Part shown: positions 7,194-15,365 of the stretch, piece by piece
Numbering within the stretch: position 1 is the stretch's first letter
Layout of the letters: each line of letters opens with the position of its first letter
Source: JADFWK01 sp035527895
GTDB lineage: Bacteria > Desulfobacterota > DSM-4660 > Desulfatiglandales > B25-G16
Direction of reading: 5' to 3'
DNA: 25,247 bases
Assembly (NCBI GenBank): GCA_035527895.1
Contig: DATKZQ010000075.1
Location: 1 to 25,247 of the forward strand
Program-made: the position numbers and the translations under genes
The notes under the pieces: generated by a model
Databases searched by the model: none
Told to the model about the DNA's origin: nothing
The model's input: the letters and a program-made list of their open reading frames with translations, nothing else

Positions 7194-7229
7194 ACAAAAA
7201 AAGGTTTCCGTTAGAGCTCGGAAACCTTT
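7194..7229 (-). terminator. Rho-independent terminator of the tRNA-Arg/tRNA-Lys unit
   Basis: An 11-bp perfect stem (7200-7210 with 7219-7229, arms AAAGGTTTCCG/CGGAAACCTTT) has an 8-nt loop. On the minus strand it is followed by a run of T residues (plus-strand A7196-A7202). It lies 11 bases beyond the 3' end of tRNA-Lys. Confidence 0.85.
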
Positions 7230-7239
7230 GTCATATCTA

Positions 7240-7315
7240 TGGTGAGCCGTTAGGGAATCGAACCCCAAACCTACTGATTAAGAGTCAGTTGCTCTACCAA
7301 TTGAGCTAACGGCCC
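7240..7315 (-). tRNA. tRNA-Lys (anticodon CTT)
   Basis: A complete cloverleaf of 76 nt including an encoded CCA (7240-7242). The acceptor is GGGCCGT paired with ACGGCTC, the anticodon stem is ACTGA/TCAGT around loop CTCTTAA, and the T-loop is TTCGATT. The anticodon is CTT, which reads lysine AAG. It is co-directional with tRNA-Arg(TCG), 13 bases downstream of it, and followed by a strong terminator. Confidence 0.95.
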
Positions 7316-7328
7316 CGGATAGTTTAGT

Positions 7329-7405
7329 TGGCGCGCCCGGCAGGACTCGAACCTGCGACCTACGGGTTCGAAGCCCGGCGCTCTGTCCAACTGAGCTACG
7401 GGCGC
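7329..7405 (-). tRNA. tRNA-Arg (anticodon TCG)
   Basis: A complete 77-nt tRNA with encoded CCA (7329-7331). The acceptor GCGCCCG pairs with CGGGCGC, the anticodon loop is CTTCGAA giving anticodon TCG, and the T-arm is canonical with GGTTCGAGTCC. The outermost anticodon-stem pair is mismatched. It is the first gene of a two-tRNA unit, with the rplM-rpsI operon diverging from it. Confidence 0.93.
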
Positions 7406-7448
7406 TTAAACCTGTGTTGTCTGATTGGTCAGTGTACTGTTCGGTTCA

Positions 7449-7475
7449 TTAACAGGTATACTTTTTTCTGTCAAT
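7449..7475 (-). promoter_or_regulatory. Possible promoter of the two-tRNA unit
   Basis: On the minus strand a perfect TTGACA (7470-7475) is followed after 15 bp by GTTAAT (7449-7454). The spacing is short and the -10 box imperfect, so confidence is limited. The position, about 45 bp before tRNA-Arg, fits. Confidence 0.4.
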
Positions 7476-7507
7476 ACTTTAATGTGGGATGAATTATTGA
7501 AATATTC

Positions 7508-7536
7508 TTGACATTCGAAGCGGATTTTCTTATTAA
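7508..7536 (+). promoter_or_regulatory. Promoter of rplM-rpsI
   Basis: A perfect TTGACA (7508-7513) and TATTAA (7531-7536) are separated by an ideal 17 bp. Transcription would start near 7543, leaving a leader of about 80 nt before rplM. A short leader hairpin could serve ribosomal-protein autoregulation, but I do not see a convincing one. Confidence 0.6.
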
Positions 7537-7622
7537 GAATAACCTTAAGTTCAGCGGAAATCTTCAAATGGCCCATAAAGGGCAGGTAAGGGAAAATAAC
7601 GTTACGATGTGAGTGGATTGTG

Positions 7623-8051
7623 ATGAAAACCTTCGTTGCTAAGGAGCATGAGATCGAAAAGAACTGGCACCTGATAGATGCCAGTGATAAGGTTCTGGGA
7701 AGGCTGGCCACCGAGATCGCAAATATCCTCAGGGGGAAGAAAAAGCCCATATTTACCCCTCATATGGATGCCGGCGATTATGTGGTTGTGGTCAATGCGG
7801 AAAAGGTTGTGTTAACGGGCAATAAGCTGGAGAAAAAGACATATTACCGCCACAGCGGTTATGTGGGGGGGCTTAAGAAAACTACGGCTAAGGAAATGTT
7901 AGAGAAAAAGCCCGGGAATCTTATCAAGTTCGCTGTAAAGGGGATGCTGCCCAAGACCAGTCTTGGCAGAAGGCAATTGACAAAACTGAAGATCTATGCA
8001 GGTCCGGATCATCCTCATCAAGCACAAAAACTGGAGAAGCTGGAGATCTAA
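7623..8051 (+). CDS. rplM: 50S ribosomal protein L13
   Basis: A 142-residue L13, the usual family length, which binds 23S rRNA early in large-subunit assembly. Recognisable blocks are MKTFVAK at the start, WHLIDASDKVLGRLAT, the loop with TYYRHSGYVGG, and GMLPKTSLGRRQLTKLKIY near the end. A GTG at 7620 sits directly before the ATG at 7623. I chose the ATG because L13 proteins typically start MKT; either is possible, and no strong ribosome site decides it. The stop codon is immediately followed by the rpsI ATG, the standard L13-S9 operon. Confidence 0.97.
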   Translation: MKTFVAKEHEIEKNWHLIDASDKVLGRLATEIANILRGKKKPIFTPHMDAGDYVVVVNAEKVVLTGNKLEKKTYYRHSGYVGGLKKTTAKEMLEKKPGNLIKFAVKGMLPKTSLGRRQLTKLKIYAGPDHPHQAQKLEKLEI

Positions 8052-8444
8052 ATGGCAGAAGAAAGGTATTACGCTACAGGCAAAAGAAAGAGTGCAATAG
8101 CACGGGTCTGGATGAAATTGGGTGACGGCAAGATCACTATCAACAAGAGACCAATTGATGAATACCTTACGACTGACGTTGCCAAAATGATTGTTACCCA
8201 ACCGCTCGAGCTGACGAATACTGTGGGTAGATATGATATTATGGTAAATGTCAAGGGCGGAGGATATTCCGGCCAGGTTGGGGCTATCAAGCATGGGATA
8301 AGCCGGGCCCTTTTGCATGTAAGTCCTGGATTTAGGGAGCCTTTAAAGAAGGAGGGGTTTCTCACCAGAGACTCACGAATAAAGGAACGGAAGAAGTACG
8401 GGCTGCGCTCTGCTCGTGCACGACCCCAGTATTCAAAGAGGTAA
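8052..8444 (+). CDS. rpsI: 30S ribosomal protein S9
   Basis: A 130-residue S9 of normal length. It opens with YYATGKRKSAIARVW, carries the GGGYSGQVGAIKHGISRAL block, and ends in the conserved basic tail with RARPQYSKR, whose terminal lysine-arginine reaches the ribosomal P site. The start follows the rplM stop with no gap, and GGAG inside the rplM end serves as ribosome site. A terminator lies 30 bases downstream, closing the operon. Confidence 0.97.
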   Translation: MAEERYYATGKRKSAIARVWMKLGDGKITINKRPIDEYLTTDVAKMIVTQPLELTNTVGRYDIMVNVKGGGYSGQVGAIKHGISRALLHVSPGFREPLKKEGFLTRDSRIKERKKYGLRSARARPQYSKR

Positions 8445-8473
8445 TGGGCATAATCCTCCCGGTTGTTTTAGAG

Positions 8474-8500
8474 AGGGAAGGTTTCTTACCTTCCCTTTTT
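8474..8500 (+). terminator. Rho-independent terminator of rplM-rpsI
   Basis: Stem GGGAAGG (8475-8481) pairs with CCTTCCC (8489-8495) around a 7-nt loop and is followed by five T residues. An extra A-T pair extends the stem. Confidence 0.85.
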
Positions 8501-8531
8501 ATGTGCAAGAGACGAGTACTGCACTCATTTT

Positions 8532-8765
8532 AGCACCCGACCCCGACGCTTTGCCCCAGGGTTATACCTGAAAGAAACGCTCTGGTGAGCATGAAGATGT
8601 CTTTTTTTGACTCTGTCCTCTCATGGTTTAGATGAGTGGGCGTCTCAAAACGACGCACACAGGCTGCTACCTTAGTGCTAAGGCTTATGGGGCGGTGCGT
8701 CGGTTTGAAACGGCCCTGTACGGGGCCTTGTTAAGAGGGCAGAGCAAAAAAAGATATCTTCATGC
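8532..8765. repeat. Hairpin repeat element, copy 1 (complete)
   Basis: Bases 8532-8618 match 24979-25065 at about 77 of 87 positions (module A). The end of module A is one arm of a long inverted repeat: 8589-8620 pairs with 8735-8765, about 28 of 31 positions. Inside lies a second inverted repeat (8638-8658 with 8695-8716), a CCTTAG/CTAAGG hairpin (8670-8683), and a GGCCC/GGGCC hairpin (8712-8727). The block starting GAGTGGGCGT at 8634 recurs at 25215. No protein is credible here. It resembles a MITE-like or REP-like element and occupies the gap between the rpsI terminator and truA. Confidence 0.8.
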
Positions 8766-8801
8766 TTTTTTTATAGTGAGTTTCTTACGGGGCAATTCGT
8801 T

Positions 8802-9557
8802 GTGGAAAACAATAATGAGCAAAAAAACATAAAGCTCATCATTGCCTATGATGGAACCGGCTACTTCGGATGGCAGCGTCAAAAGGACAAACCGACTATT
8901 CAGGGAGCCATCGAACAAAAGATTGCGACCATAGCAGGCAAACCGGTCTCGCTTATCGGAGCTGGGAGAACGGATGCCGGTGTTCATGCGCTTCATCAAG
9001 TTGCCAATTTCAGGGTTTCTTCCCATCTGACTCCGTTTGTCTTCTTCAAAGCCCTTAATGCTCTGTTGCCCGACAGTATCATCATTAAAGAGGCAGAGCA
9101 TGTCCCCTTCGATTTTCATGCCCGCTACGATGTCAAAAGCAAGGTTTATGAGTACAGGGTATACAACGAAAAGCTCCCTTCTCCCTTTCTAAGACATTAT
9201 GCATGGCATATCTCCCGACCACTTGACCTGCCCGCCATGGAAGAATGCCTGTCGGCTATTCGGGGGACTCATGATTTCTATGCGTTTTGTGCAATGGGGG
9301 ACGGAATAAGCAACACCGTGAGAACGGTGATTGAGGCAAACCTTGAGATTCAGAGCGGTGGTCTCTTAGCCTTTCATTTTGAGGCAAATGGTTTCTTACG
9401 ATATATGGTCAGAAACCTCGTGGGAACCATTGTCAAGGTGGGCCTTGGGAAACTGGGCATGAGCGAGTTTGCCGGACTATTGAAGTCAGGCGATCGAAAG
9501 CACGCGGTTCTGAAAGCCCCTCCCGGGGGGCTCTATTTGAAGGATGTCCGGTATTGA
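8802..9557 (+). CDS. truA: tRNA pseudouridine(38-40) synthase
   Basis: A 251-residue TruA, which isomerises uridines 38-40 in the anticodon arm of many tRNAs. YDGTGYFGWQ at 16-25 and GAGRTDAGVHAL at 53-64, with catalytic Asp58, are diagnostic, and the C-terminal half has the FLRYMVRNLVGT block. The start is GTG at 8802, since no in-frame ATG lies before the conserved IAYDG block and the length fits the family. GGGG at 8789-8792 is a weak ribosome site. The gene begins 36 bases after the hairpin repeat, so its transcript either starts near the repeat or reads through it. Its end overlaps or abuts miaA depending on the miaA start. Confidence 0.95.
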   Translation: MENNNEQKNIKLIIAYDGTGYFGWQRQKDKPTIQGAIEQKIATIAGKPVSLIGAGRTDAGVHALHQVANFRVSSHLTPFVFFKALNALLPDSIIIKEAEHVPFDFHARYDVKSKVYEYRVYNEKLPSPFLRHYAWHISRPLDLPAMEECLSAIRGTHDFYAFCAMGDGISNTVRTVIEANLEIQSGGLLAFHFEANGFLRYMVRNLVGTIVKVGLGKLGMSEFAGLLKSGDRKHAVLKAPPGGLYLKDVRY

Positions 9558-9645
9558 CCGGGGGACTTATGTGACGATTAACCAGATGCGTTTTGCAGGC
9601 ATCATGAGCATATCTTCTGTCGGTGAAAGTGTATTCAGGTCTTCA

Positions 9646-10581
9646 ATGGTTGCGGATAGTCCTCAATTAATAATAATCAGCGGACCAACCTGTTCGGGAA
9701 AGAGCGCGTTAGGCATAGAACTGGCCCAACGGTTGAGCGGGGAGATCATTAATGCAGACTCCATGCAGGTCTATAGAGGAATGGACATAGGCACGGCCAA
9801 GATTCCCGTATCTGAAAGAAAAGGAATTCCCCACCATCTCATAGATATTGTTGATCCCGATGAAGAGTTTAATGCCGCACTGTTTCGATATCATGCTCAC
9901 CCCGTAATCAGGGAGCTCCATGAAAAGGGGGTGCCTACCATCGTAGTGGGCGGTACAGGACTTTATGTGAGGGCCCTTTTGCGAGGCCTTTTTCAGGTAC
10001 CGCCGTCTCGGCCGGACGTGCGGCAGGCCCTCCGCGAGGAATGCAAGAGAAAGGGTTCGGCGTTTCTTCATCAAAGATTATCACGGCTTGATAAGACCGC
10101 GGCAGACAGCATCCATCCAGCGGATAAAGTGAGAATAGTCAGGGCCCTAGAGGTAATCGAGCTTACAGGACGCCCCTTTTCCGAGCTCACCAAAGAGCAT
10201 GACTTTTCCGATCGAAGGTTTCAGGCGCTCCACCTTTGCCTGAATGTCGACCGACAGGTGCTTTACGAGAGAATTAACAGGCGAACAAAGGCAATGGTTG
10301 AGTCAGGTCTCATCGCTGAGGTCGTGGGACTTCTGCACATGGGATATAGTCCAGAACTCAAGCCCATGCAGGCGATAGGCTACCGGCATATCGTTGGGTA
10401 TCTGGAAGGTCGATGGGATCTGAGTGAGGCGGTACGACTCATTCAGCGAGATACCAGAAGGTATGCGAAGAGACAACTCACGTGGTTCGGCAATGATCCT
10501 GAGATTAGGTGGGTAAAGCCTGCTGATAGATCTAACATTCTGAGTACCGTTGCGGAATTCCTGCAAAGGCTTGACCTTTGA
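9646..10581 (+). CDS. miaA: tRNA dimethylallyltransferase
   Basis: MiaA transfers an isopentenyl group from DMAPP to A37 of tRNAs that read UNN codons. With the start at 9646 it is 311 residues, the normal size. The P-loop is GPTCSGKS at 13-20, followed by INADSMQVYRGMDIGTAK and the VGGTGLYV block; near the C-terminus are QAIGYR and RRYAKRQLTWF. The frame is open upstream to 9544, which would overlap truA by 14 bases and add 34 poorly conserved residues. I prefer 9646 for family length, but the ribosome site there is weak and 9604 or 9544 cannot be excluded. truA and miaA together form a tRNA-modification pair. Confidence 0.95.
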   Translation: MVADSPQLIIISGPTCSGKSALGIELAQRLSGEIINADSMQVYRGMDIGTAKIPVSERKGIPHHLIDIVDPDEEFNAALFRYHAHPVIRELHEKGVPTIVVGGTGLYVRALLRGLFQVPPSRPDVRQALREECKRKGSAFLHQRLSRLDKTAADSIHPADKVRIVRALEVIELTGRPFSELTKEHDFSDRRFQALHLCLNVDRQVLYERINRRTKAMVESGLIAEVVGLLHMGYSPELKPMQAIGYRHIVGYLEGRWDLSEAVRLIQRDTRRYAKRQLTWFGNDPEIRWVKPADRSNILSTVAEFLQRLDL

Positions 10582-10861
10582 AGCCATTTTAATTAAGGTA
10601 AAAATTGGTCAAGTTTTTCTGTAGTGTGCCGTCTCTATTGATAGTGTCGATTGTGCCAATACTTCCCCAGGGGCCCGGTTCCTTTTGAGGATTCTGAAGG
10701 ATGCCAGAAGTATGAGGCGGGAAGCCAAGCCTTAACGCGAGGTCCGCTCTTAACTTGCCCGTCAGCCCCTGAGTGCGACCATGGGCAGGAAGGGCATCAA
10801 CGGTGAAGGAGCCTATGAGGCGAGCGTTGGCAGTATCAATCTCTTGTGAGGAGGAGGTTCC

Positions 10862-11692
10862 ATGAGAAAACTGGCAGTTATCAGTATGATTTCTTTTCTG
10901 CTACCATTGTTTGCTATCATGCCGGAGGCTGGTGCTCAAAATTATGTCGAGACCTTCGAGAACGGAAAAATAGATTGGACAAAAGGCGTCGCAGAGGCTA
11001 TTGGCATCGGTGCGCCGCCCAAGGAAGCGATAAACATGGCCCAGGCTCGGGCTATGGCCAAGAGGGCTGCCGTGACTGTAGCCAGGAGAAATCTGTTGGA
11101 GATTCTCAAGGGTGTGAGAGTTACCTCTACGACGCTTGTCAAGGATGCGGTCGTGCGTAACGACATGATACGCACCAAGGTTAAAGGCTTCTTAGATCGG
11201 TCCCACGTGGCTGATATTGCCTATATGTCCGATGGAAGCGTGGAGGCAACTGTGGTAATGAGCCTGAAGGGAGGTTTTGCTAATCTGGTGTTACCGGAAT
11301 CAATAAAGACTATCCAGCCAATCAGTCAGTCTCAAGCAGAGGCAAAGGATACGGTGCATACCGGGTTGGTAATAGACTGCAGGGGTTTTCCCGTAAAACC
11401 TGCTCTGTCTCCCAAGGTGGTAGATGAGAGCGGCAATGAGGTCTTCGGTTCAGCGTATGTCAGCCGCGAGTACGCCACCAGTCAGGGAATGGTTGGATAT
11501 GCAAAAGACCTCGCCGCTGCCCAGACAAACGAGAAAGTTGCCGATAATCCCTTAACAGTCAAAGGCATACGGACTGCTGAGGATGGAGATTCCGATATTG
11601 TAATCAGCAATGCAGATGCGGCGCTGATTCGGGGCGCAGCAGAAAACCTGAGTTTCTTAAAACAGTGCAGGGTAATGATTGTCCTGGACTAG
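10862..11692 (+). CDS. Exported LPP20/FlgP-like protein
   Basis: A 276-residue exported protein. A signal peptide at residues 1-25 has a cut expected after AGA, and no lipobox cysteine is seen. Residues about 40-130, with AQARAMAKRAAVTVARRNLLE, resemble the LPP20-type fold found in FlgP and related envelope proteins. A second part from about 160, with TGLVIDCRGFPVKPALSP, is a conserved-looking module of unknown role. A very strong ribosome site, GAGGAGGAGG, precedes the ATG. It lies just before another exported protein with a related N-terminal domain, so the two may act together at the outer membrane or in flagellar or secretion assembly. Function is inferred from fold resemblance only. Confidence 0.7.
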   Translation: MRKLAVISMISFLLPLFAIMPEAGAQNYVETFENGKIDWTKGVAEAIGIGAPPKEAINMAQARAMAKRAAVTVARRNLLEILKGVRVTSTTLVKDAVVRNDMIRTKVKGFLDRSHVADIAYMSDGSVEATVVMSLKGGFANLVLPESIKTIQPISQSQAEAKDTVHTGLVIDCRGFPVKPALSPKVVDESGNEVFGSAYVSREYATSQGMVGYAKDLAAAQTNEKVADNPLTVKGIRTAEDGDSDIVISNADAALIRGAAENLSFLKQCRVMIVLD

Positions 11693-11910
11693 GCAAGCAA
11701 AGGGAGGCATCAGCCCTTCACCAGTATTGTGGTGAGGTTACCACAGCAAGAATTGAGGCACGTGAAGCATTCTGATGAGAGGGCAAAAGGGGTTTCAAGC
11801 AAGAAATCCTCGACCCCATGGGTTATGTGTCGGGAGCGGGTGCCTTTCGGCTCATAGGAAAGACTAAGGAAGACCTGAGAACATTCCGGGATTTTGCTGA
11901 AGGTTCACAT

Positions 11911-13146
11911 ATGAAAAAGGACACGGATCTGAGAGAGAAAGGGAAGAGTGATAAAAGGTTCCCCGCCTTTTTTCATGCTATCTCCGGTGTTGTTCAGCGT
12001 GCGTGCCTTTTGCTGGTTTTCGTATTTCTTGGCGCTTATTCCTTGAGTCAGCATTGTCACGCTCAAGGGACGGAGGAGACAACCAACAAAGAAAAGATTT
12101 TCATCGGAACCGGAAGAGTCGCTGAGGAAAACATCGCCGATGCTCGAAACGAAGCCATATCAGAGGCCTTTGTAAAAGCGATTGAAGAGTACCTTATTCG
12201 CAGGATAGGGCCCCAGGGTATGGCCAACAATTTTCAACGACTGGATGAAGAGATCCTCTCCCGATCGAAAGAGGCGGTACAGGATTATCAAATAATCTCC
12301 GAGTTCAGGACAGAACGATACGTCAGAGTGCTCATGAAGGCCCGGGTAAATGAAGTGGTGTTGGAGCAGAAACTCAAAACGATGGGATTGCTTGAAATTG
12401 ATACAGTACAGACTGCCGTTCTATTCGTGGTCTCACAGAAGAAGGAGGGTTTCACAACCACCTACTGGTGGGGCGATCCTACCCGTCCTGCACCAATCAC
12501 CGAGACAGAGCTATCTTTGAGCAGGGTATTCGAAGAGAGAGGCTTCAGGGTCATCAACAGGTCCTTTCTACCTCCGGAAGAAAGCTACGATGAGGACATG
12601 CTAAGGCTGGGTTTGAGCGATGAGCACGTGGCAGAATGGGGTGAGCTCTTTTCGGCTCAGATAGTTATCGCCGGAGAGGCGAATCTCTACGGGCAATCAA
12701 GGGCAACGGTATTTTTAAGGGCGGTTAAGCTCCCGGAAGGTGCCGTGGTTGCTCAGGGCTACCGGGAAGGAGTATCAGCAGGCACTGCTGCGGGAGAAGA
12801 GAATGCGATAGGGTTAGCTGTTACCAGCTGGGCCAATGACATGATCCCTCATATTATGGCGGGGCTCGAACCCGGCCAGAGGATTGTCAGTGATATGATC
12901 ATAAGAGTTAATGGTCTGAACAGCTATGGAGATTTCCTTGTCTTTAAGGATTTCCTGAAGAGCAACTTTCCTAGGATAACCTCAGTGCTGGAGAGGAGAC
13001 TCACAAAAAGCTCCGTAACGCTCGGACTCAAGATAGAGGGTGGATCCAAAGACTTGGCGGAAAAGGTGCTGAATCATCCGAAAAGACCATTTCCGTTTGA
13101 GATCTATGAACTGAGCGACCAGGGCTTTACCGTGTACGTGCGATGA
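11911..13146 (+). CDS. Exported protein with FlgT-like N-terminal domain
   Basis: With the start at 11911 this is a 411-residue exported protein; a GAAGG ribosome site precedes that ATG. The frame is open back to 11818, but the added residues are unlike a signal region. A hydrophobic stretch at residues 32-47 after a long basic N-terminus, ending CHA before QG, looks like a signal peptide. The mature part begins with a domain containing VAEENIADARNEAISEAFVKA, the pattern seen in FlgT and LPP20-type envelope proteins. The remaining 250 residues are not recognised. The stop overlaps the pgsA start by four bases, so it may be co-expressed with pgsA. It pairs with the upstream LPP20-like gene. 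Confidence 0.65.
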   Translation: MKKDTDLREKGKSDKRFPAFFHAISGVVQRACLLLVFVFLGAYSLSQHCHAQGTEETTNKEKIFIGTGRVAEENIADARNEAISEAFVKAIEEYLIRRIGPQGMANNFQRLDEEILSRSKEAVQDYQIISEFRTERYVRVLMKARVNEVVLEQKLKTMGLLEIDTVQTAVLFVVSQKKEGFTTTYWWGDPTRPAPITETELSLSRVFEERGFRVINRSFLPPEESYDEDMLRLGLSDEHVAEWGELFSAQIVIAGEANLYGQSRATVFLRAVKLPEGAVVAQGYREGVSAGTAAGEENAIGLAVTSWANDMIPHIMAGLEPGQRIVSDMIIRVNGLNSYGDFLVFKDFLKSNFPRITSVLERRLTKSSVTLGLKIEGGSKDLAEKVLNHPKRPFPFEIYELSDQGFTVYVR

Positions 13147-13688
13147 CTGTTGCCAATTTGATTACCATTCTACGGATCATTCTCGTTCCGATCTTTATCA
13201 TCTATATGCTCAACAATAGGGTGCTGGCCTCCCTCATCGTCTTTATTATTGCCGGCATCAGCGATGCCCTGGACGGACTCATAGCGAGGATTCTTCATCA
13301 GAAAAGCAACTTGGGCGCCCATCTTGATCCCCTTGCCGATAAACTGCTCCTCATGAGCGCGTTCATAACCTTGGCGATATTTAACCGCATCCCGTCGTGG
13401 CTGGCTGTTCTGACGATCAGTAGAGACGTGATTATATTACTGGGGGTTCTCATGCTTTATCTAAACCGATACCCTATAAGGATCAAACCCTCGATCTTGA
13501 GTAAGGCCACCACGTGCATGCAGGTGATCACCATCCTTATAGTATTATCCAATGGTCTTATGAGCCTACAATTTCTAAAAGTATACTCTATCTGGGTGAC
13601 TGCCTTGGTTACCGTGGCTTCAGGCCTCCAATACATGAGGAAAGGATTGATTATTCTAAACCAGGGCGCGAATAGTAATTTTGCTTGA
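13143..13688 (+). CDS. pgsA: CDP-diacylglycerol-glycerol-3-phosphate phosphatidyltransferase
   Basis: A 181-residue integral membrane enzyme of the CDP-alcohol phosphatidyltransferase family. The signature DG-x2-AR-x8-G-x3-D-x3-D is complete (Asp44, Gly45, Ala48, Arg49, Gly58, Asp62, Asp66). Six hydrophobic helices fit PgsA, which makes phosphatidylglycerol phosphate for acidic phospholipids; the opening MTVANLITILRIILVP is typical. A different CDP-alcohol substrate cannot be fully excluded. The ATG overlaps the stop of the upstream FlgT-like gene (ATGA), and tRNA-Val follows 36 bases later. Confidence 0.85.
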   Translation: MTVANLITILRIILVPIFIIYMLNNRVLASLIVFIIAGISDALDGLIARILHQKSNLGAHLDPLADKLLLMSAFITLAIFNRIPSWLAVLTISRDVIILLGVLMLYLNRYPIRIKPSILSKATTCMQVITILIVLSNGLMSLQFLKVYSIWVTALVTVASGLQYMRKGLIILNQGANSNFA

Positions 13689-13724
13689 CAGAGGAATAGG
13701 GAGGTTGATAGATAAGCCTTACAT

Positions 13725-13799
13725 AGGCGCGTAGCTCAGGGGGAGAGCGCTACCTTGACACGGTAGAGGTCACGGGTTCAAATCCCGTCGTGCCTACCA
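13725..13799 (+). tRNA. tRNA-Val (anticodon GAC)
   Basis: A complete 75-nt tRNA with encoded CCA. The acceptor AGGCGCG pairs with CGTGCCT (one G-T wobble), the anticodon stem is CTACC/GGTAG around TTGACAC, giving anticodon GAC, and the T-arm CGGGTTCAAATCCCG is canonical. Confidence 0.95.
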
Positions 13800-13919
13800 G
13801 TAAAATCAGCTAGGTCTGGGCCAGGGATAGCGATACCAGAGCAATTGTCAAACGCTGATACTCGCCTTTTACAATTTCTTGATTTTTCTCCCTCTTTTGC
13901 GGTATGAAACATCTCACTC

Positions 13920-14795
13920 ATGAGACGAATTGCTCCCTTTCATGCGCTGACCTTTGTTTTTCTTATCGGTTTAGGCCTCTTGATCGTCTTTTTTCGAGGT
14001 CAGATCCCGCTCTGGCGTTCTTTGCTCTTGCGCTACACGGTATTGCTGGGCCTTATCTCTATTTTACAATTATCGTTCGATCGAAATATCATGGGGAAGG
14101 CCGGTGCATTTTTTTATCACTTTTCCATTATCGTATTCGTGATTGTCATCTACCAGTCCCTTGGTGATTTGATCCAGTATCTCCATCCTGATATCGATCC
14201 AGTGTTGATTCGCATTGATTCTTTCATTTTCGGGGTCCACCCCACCGTTTGGATGGAGCAATGGGTCCGTCCCTGGCTTACGGACATCATGTCCTTTGCT
14301 TACTCAACGTACTATTTTCTTCCGGTGACCTTCATCGTAAGCCTCTACCTAAAGCATCGAATTGCTGACTTCAATATGGCCGTATTTGTCCTGACCTTTG
14401 CCTTCTATGTTTCATTTGTCGGCTATATCCTCTTTCCCGCGGTGGGGCCTCGATTTACGCTAGCTCACCTTCAATCCATTCCATTGGAAGGAAGCCTCCT
14501 CAGCGATCTGGTCAGAGATACCTTGAACGTTTTGGAGCACAATAAGTGGGATTGCATGCCCAGCGCTCATACCCAGGTCGCCCTCGTCTTATTGTACTTA
14601 AGCCATCGCTATGAAAGGTTCCTCTTCTATCTCTTTCTCCCTATCATGTGCGCCCTTATCCTTTCGACGGTCTATTTGAGATATCACTATGTCATTGATC
14701 TTTTCGCCGGAGCTGCGGCAGCGCTAGGCTGTGTGATCATCGGTCCCCGACTGTGCCGATGGTGGAACGAGTTGCAGGAAGCTTTCCGCCCGTAA
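13920..14795 (+). CDS. PAP2-superfamily membrane phosphatase/transferase
   Basis: A 291-residue polytopic membrane protein with about seven hydrophobic segments. It has the PAP2 catalytic block PSAHT at 214-218 and the downstream His256 and Asp260 in YHYVID. The upstream GPRF near residue 180 may stand in for the first motif. Its size and arrangement resemble the PAP2_3/inositol-phosphotransferase-like subgroup, enzymes that remove or move phosphate groups on lipids such as phosphatidic acid or undecaprenyl pyrophosphate. The exact substrate is unknown. A lipid role would fit nearby pgsA, but a tRNA gene separates them and the gene probably has its own promoter. The ATG lacks a clear ribosome site. 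Confidence 0.75.
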   Translation: MRRIAPFHALTFVFLIGLGLLIVFFRGQIPLWRSLLLRYTVLLGLISILQLSFDRNIMGKAGAFFYHFSIIVFVIVIYQSLGDLIQYLHPDIDPVLIRIDSFIFGVHPTVWMEQWVRPWLTDIMSFAYSTYYFLPVTFIVSLYLKHRIADFNMAVFVLTFAFYVSFVGYILFPAVGPRFTLAHLQSIPLEGSLLSDLVRDTLNVLEHNKWDCMPSAHTQVALVLLYLSHRYERFLFYLFLPIMCALILSTVYLRYHYVIDLFAGAAAALGCVIIGPRLCRWWNELQEAFRP

Positions 14796-15365
14796 CGTAT
14801 GGATTCCCGGAAGGATAACATCATTTCATGTTGTGCTTCTCCGTCCCATGTATGAAGTGAGCACTCAAGGCACAGGTCGTTCAAAGAGGAATCTCGTAAG
14901 TCCGAGGCATACTGTTCTTTCGAATCTCTGACTGTCCTGAAATTTGATTTTTCAGTCTCGCTTCTCGGGCTTGAACCGCCGGAATACGAGCATTCCCTCG
15001 ATTCTCTAACCTGGGCCGAGGTATCTGCGGCGTTGTCCGGGATCAACCTTTTTTCGCTGAAGCTCGGCCCCGCTCAATCCAATCCTCCGCATCCGCTCCG
15101 TTCCGGCTGCAGGAGGAGAGAAGTTCGTCATCAGCGCGAGCCTCAAGTGCCTGGGTGAGTAACAAATGCCCCAGTATCACAAGCCCGAGAGCAACCAAAC
15201 CTATCCTCGCCATTTTGTATCGGCCCCATCGAGCGATCGAAAAAACAGTAGAGAACGTGCTTGTTGCTTTTCTGAAAAGAAAGGGTAACCGGATCAACAC
15301 GGCCAACGCTTTTTTACTGTTCTACTATCGATTATTGCTTTAGCTCCGAAATGCCTATGGTACCA
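14796..15365. other. Gene-poor stretch after the PAP2 gene
   Basis: About 570 bases without a gene I can support. The best candidate on the minus strand is 15043-15213 (56 codons from ATG), predicting one membrane helix (IGLVALGLVILGHLLL) then a polar tail, but it lacks a ribosome site. A plus-strand frame without a start runs from about 14857 to 15156 with a protein-like patch, perhaps a decayed gene. Neither is called as a gene. Confidence 0.3.

Noticed and set aside
10582..10861. Riboswitch or group II intron remnant ahead of the LPP20-like gene
   Set aside because: TATGAGGCG occurs twice about 110 bases apart in similar contexts, but neither a c-di-GMP aptamer core nor a domain V hairpin can be formed.
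14857..15156. Open plus-strand frame of about 100 codons with a protein-like patch
   Set aside because: There is no ATG or GTG start with a ribosome site and the end is arginine-rich; at most a decayed gene.
15043..15306. 87-codon minus-strand frame with a hydrophobic segment
   Set aside because: It needs a TTG start, has no ribosome site, and the frame after it looks non-coding. A shorter version from ATG 15213 remains possible.
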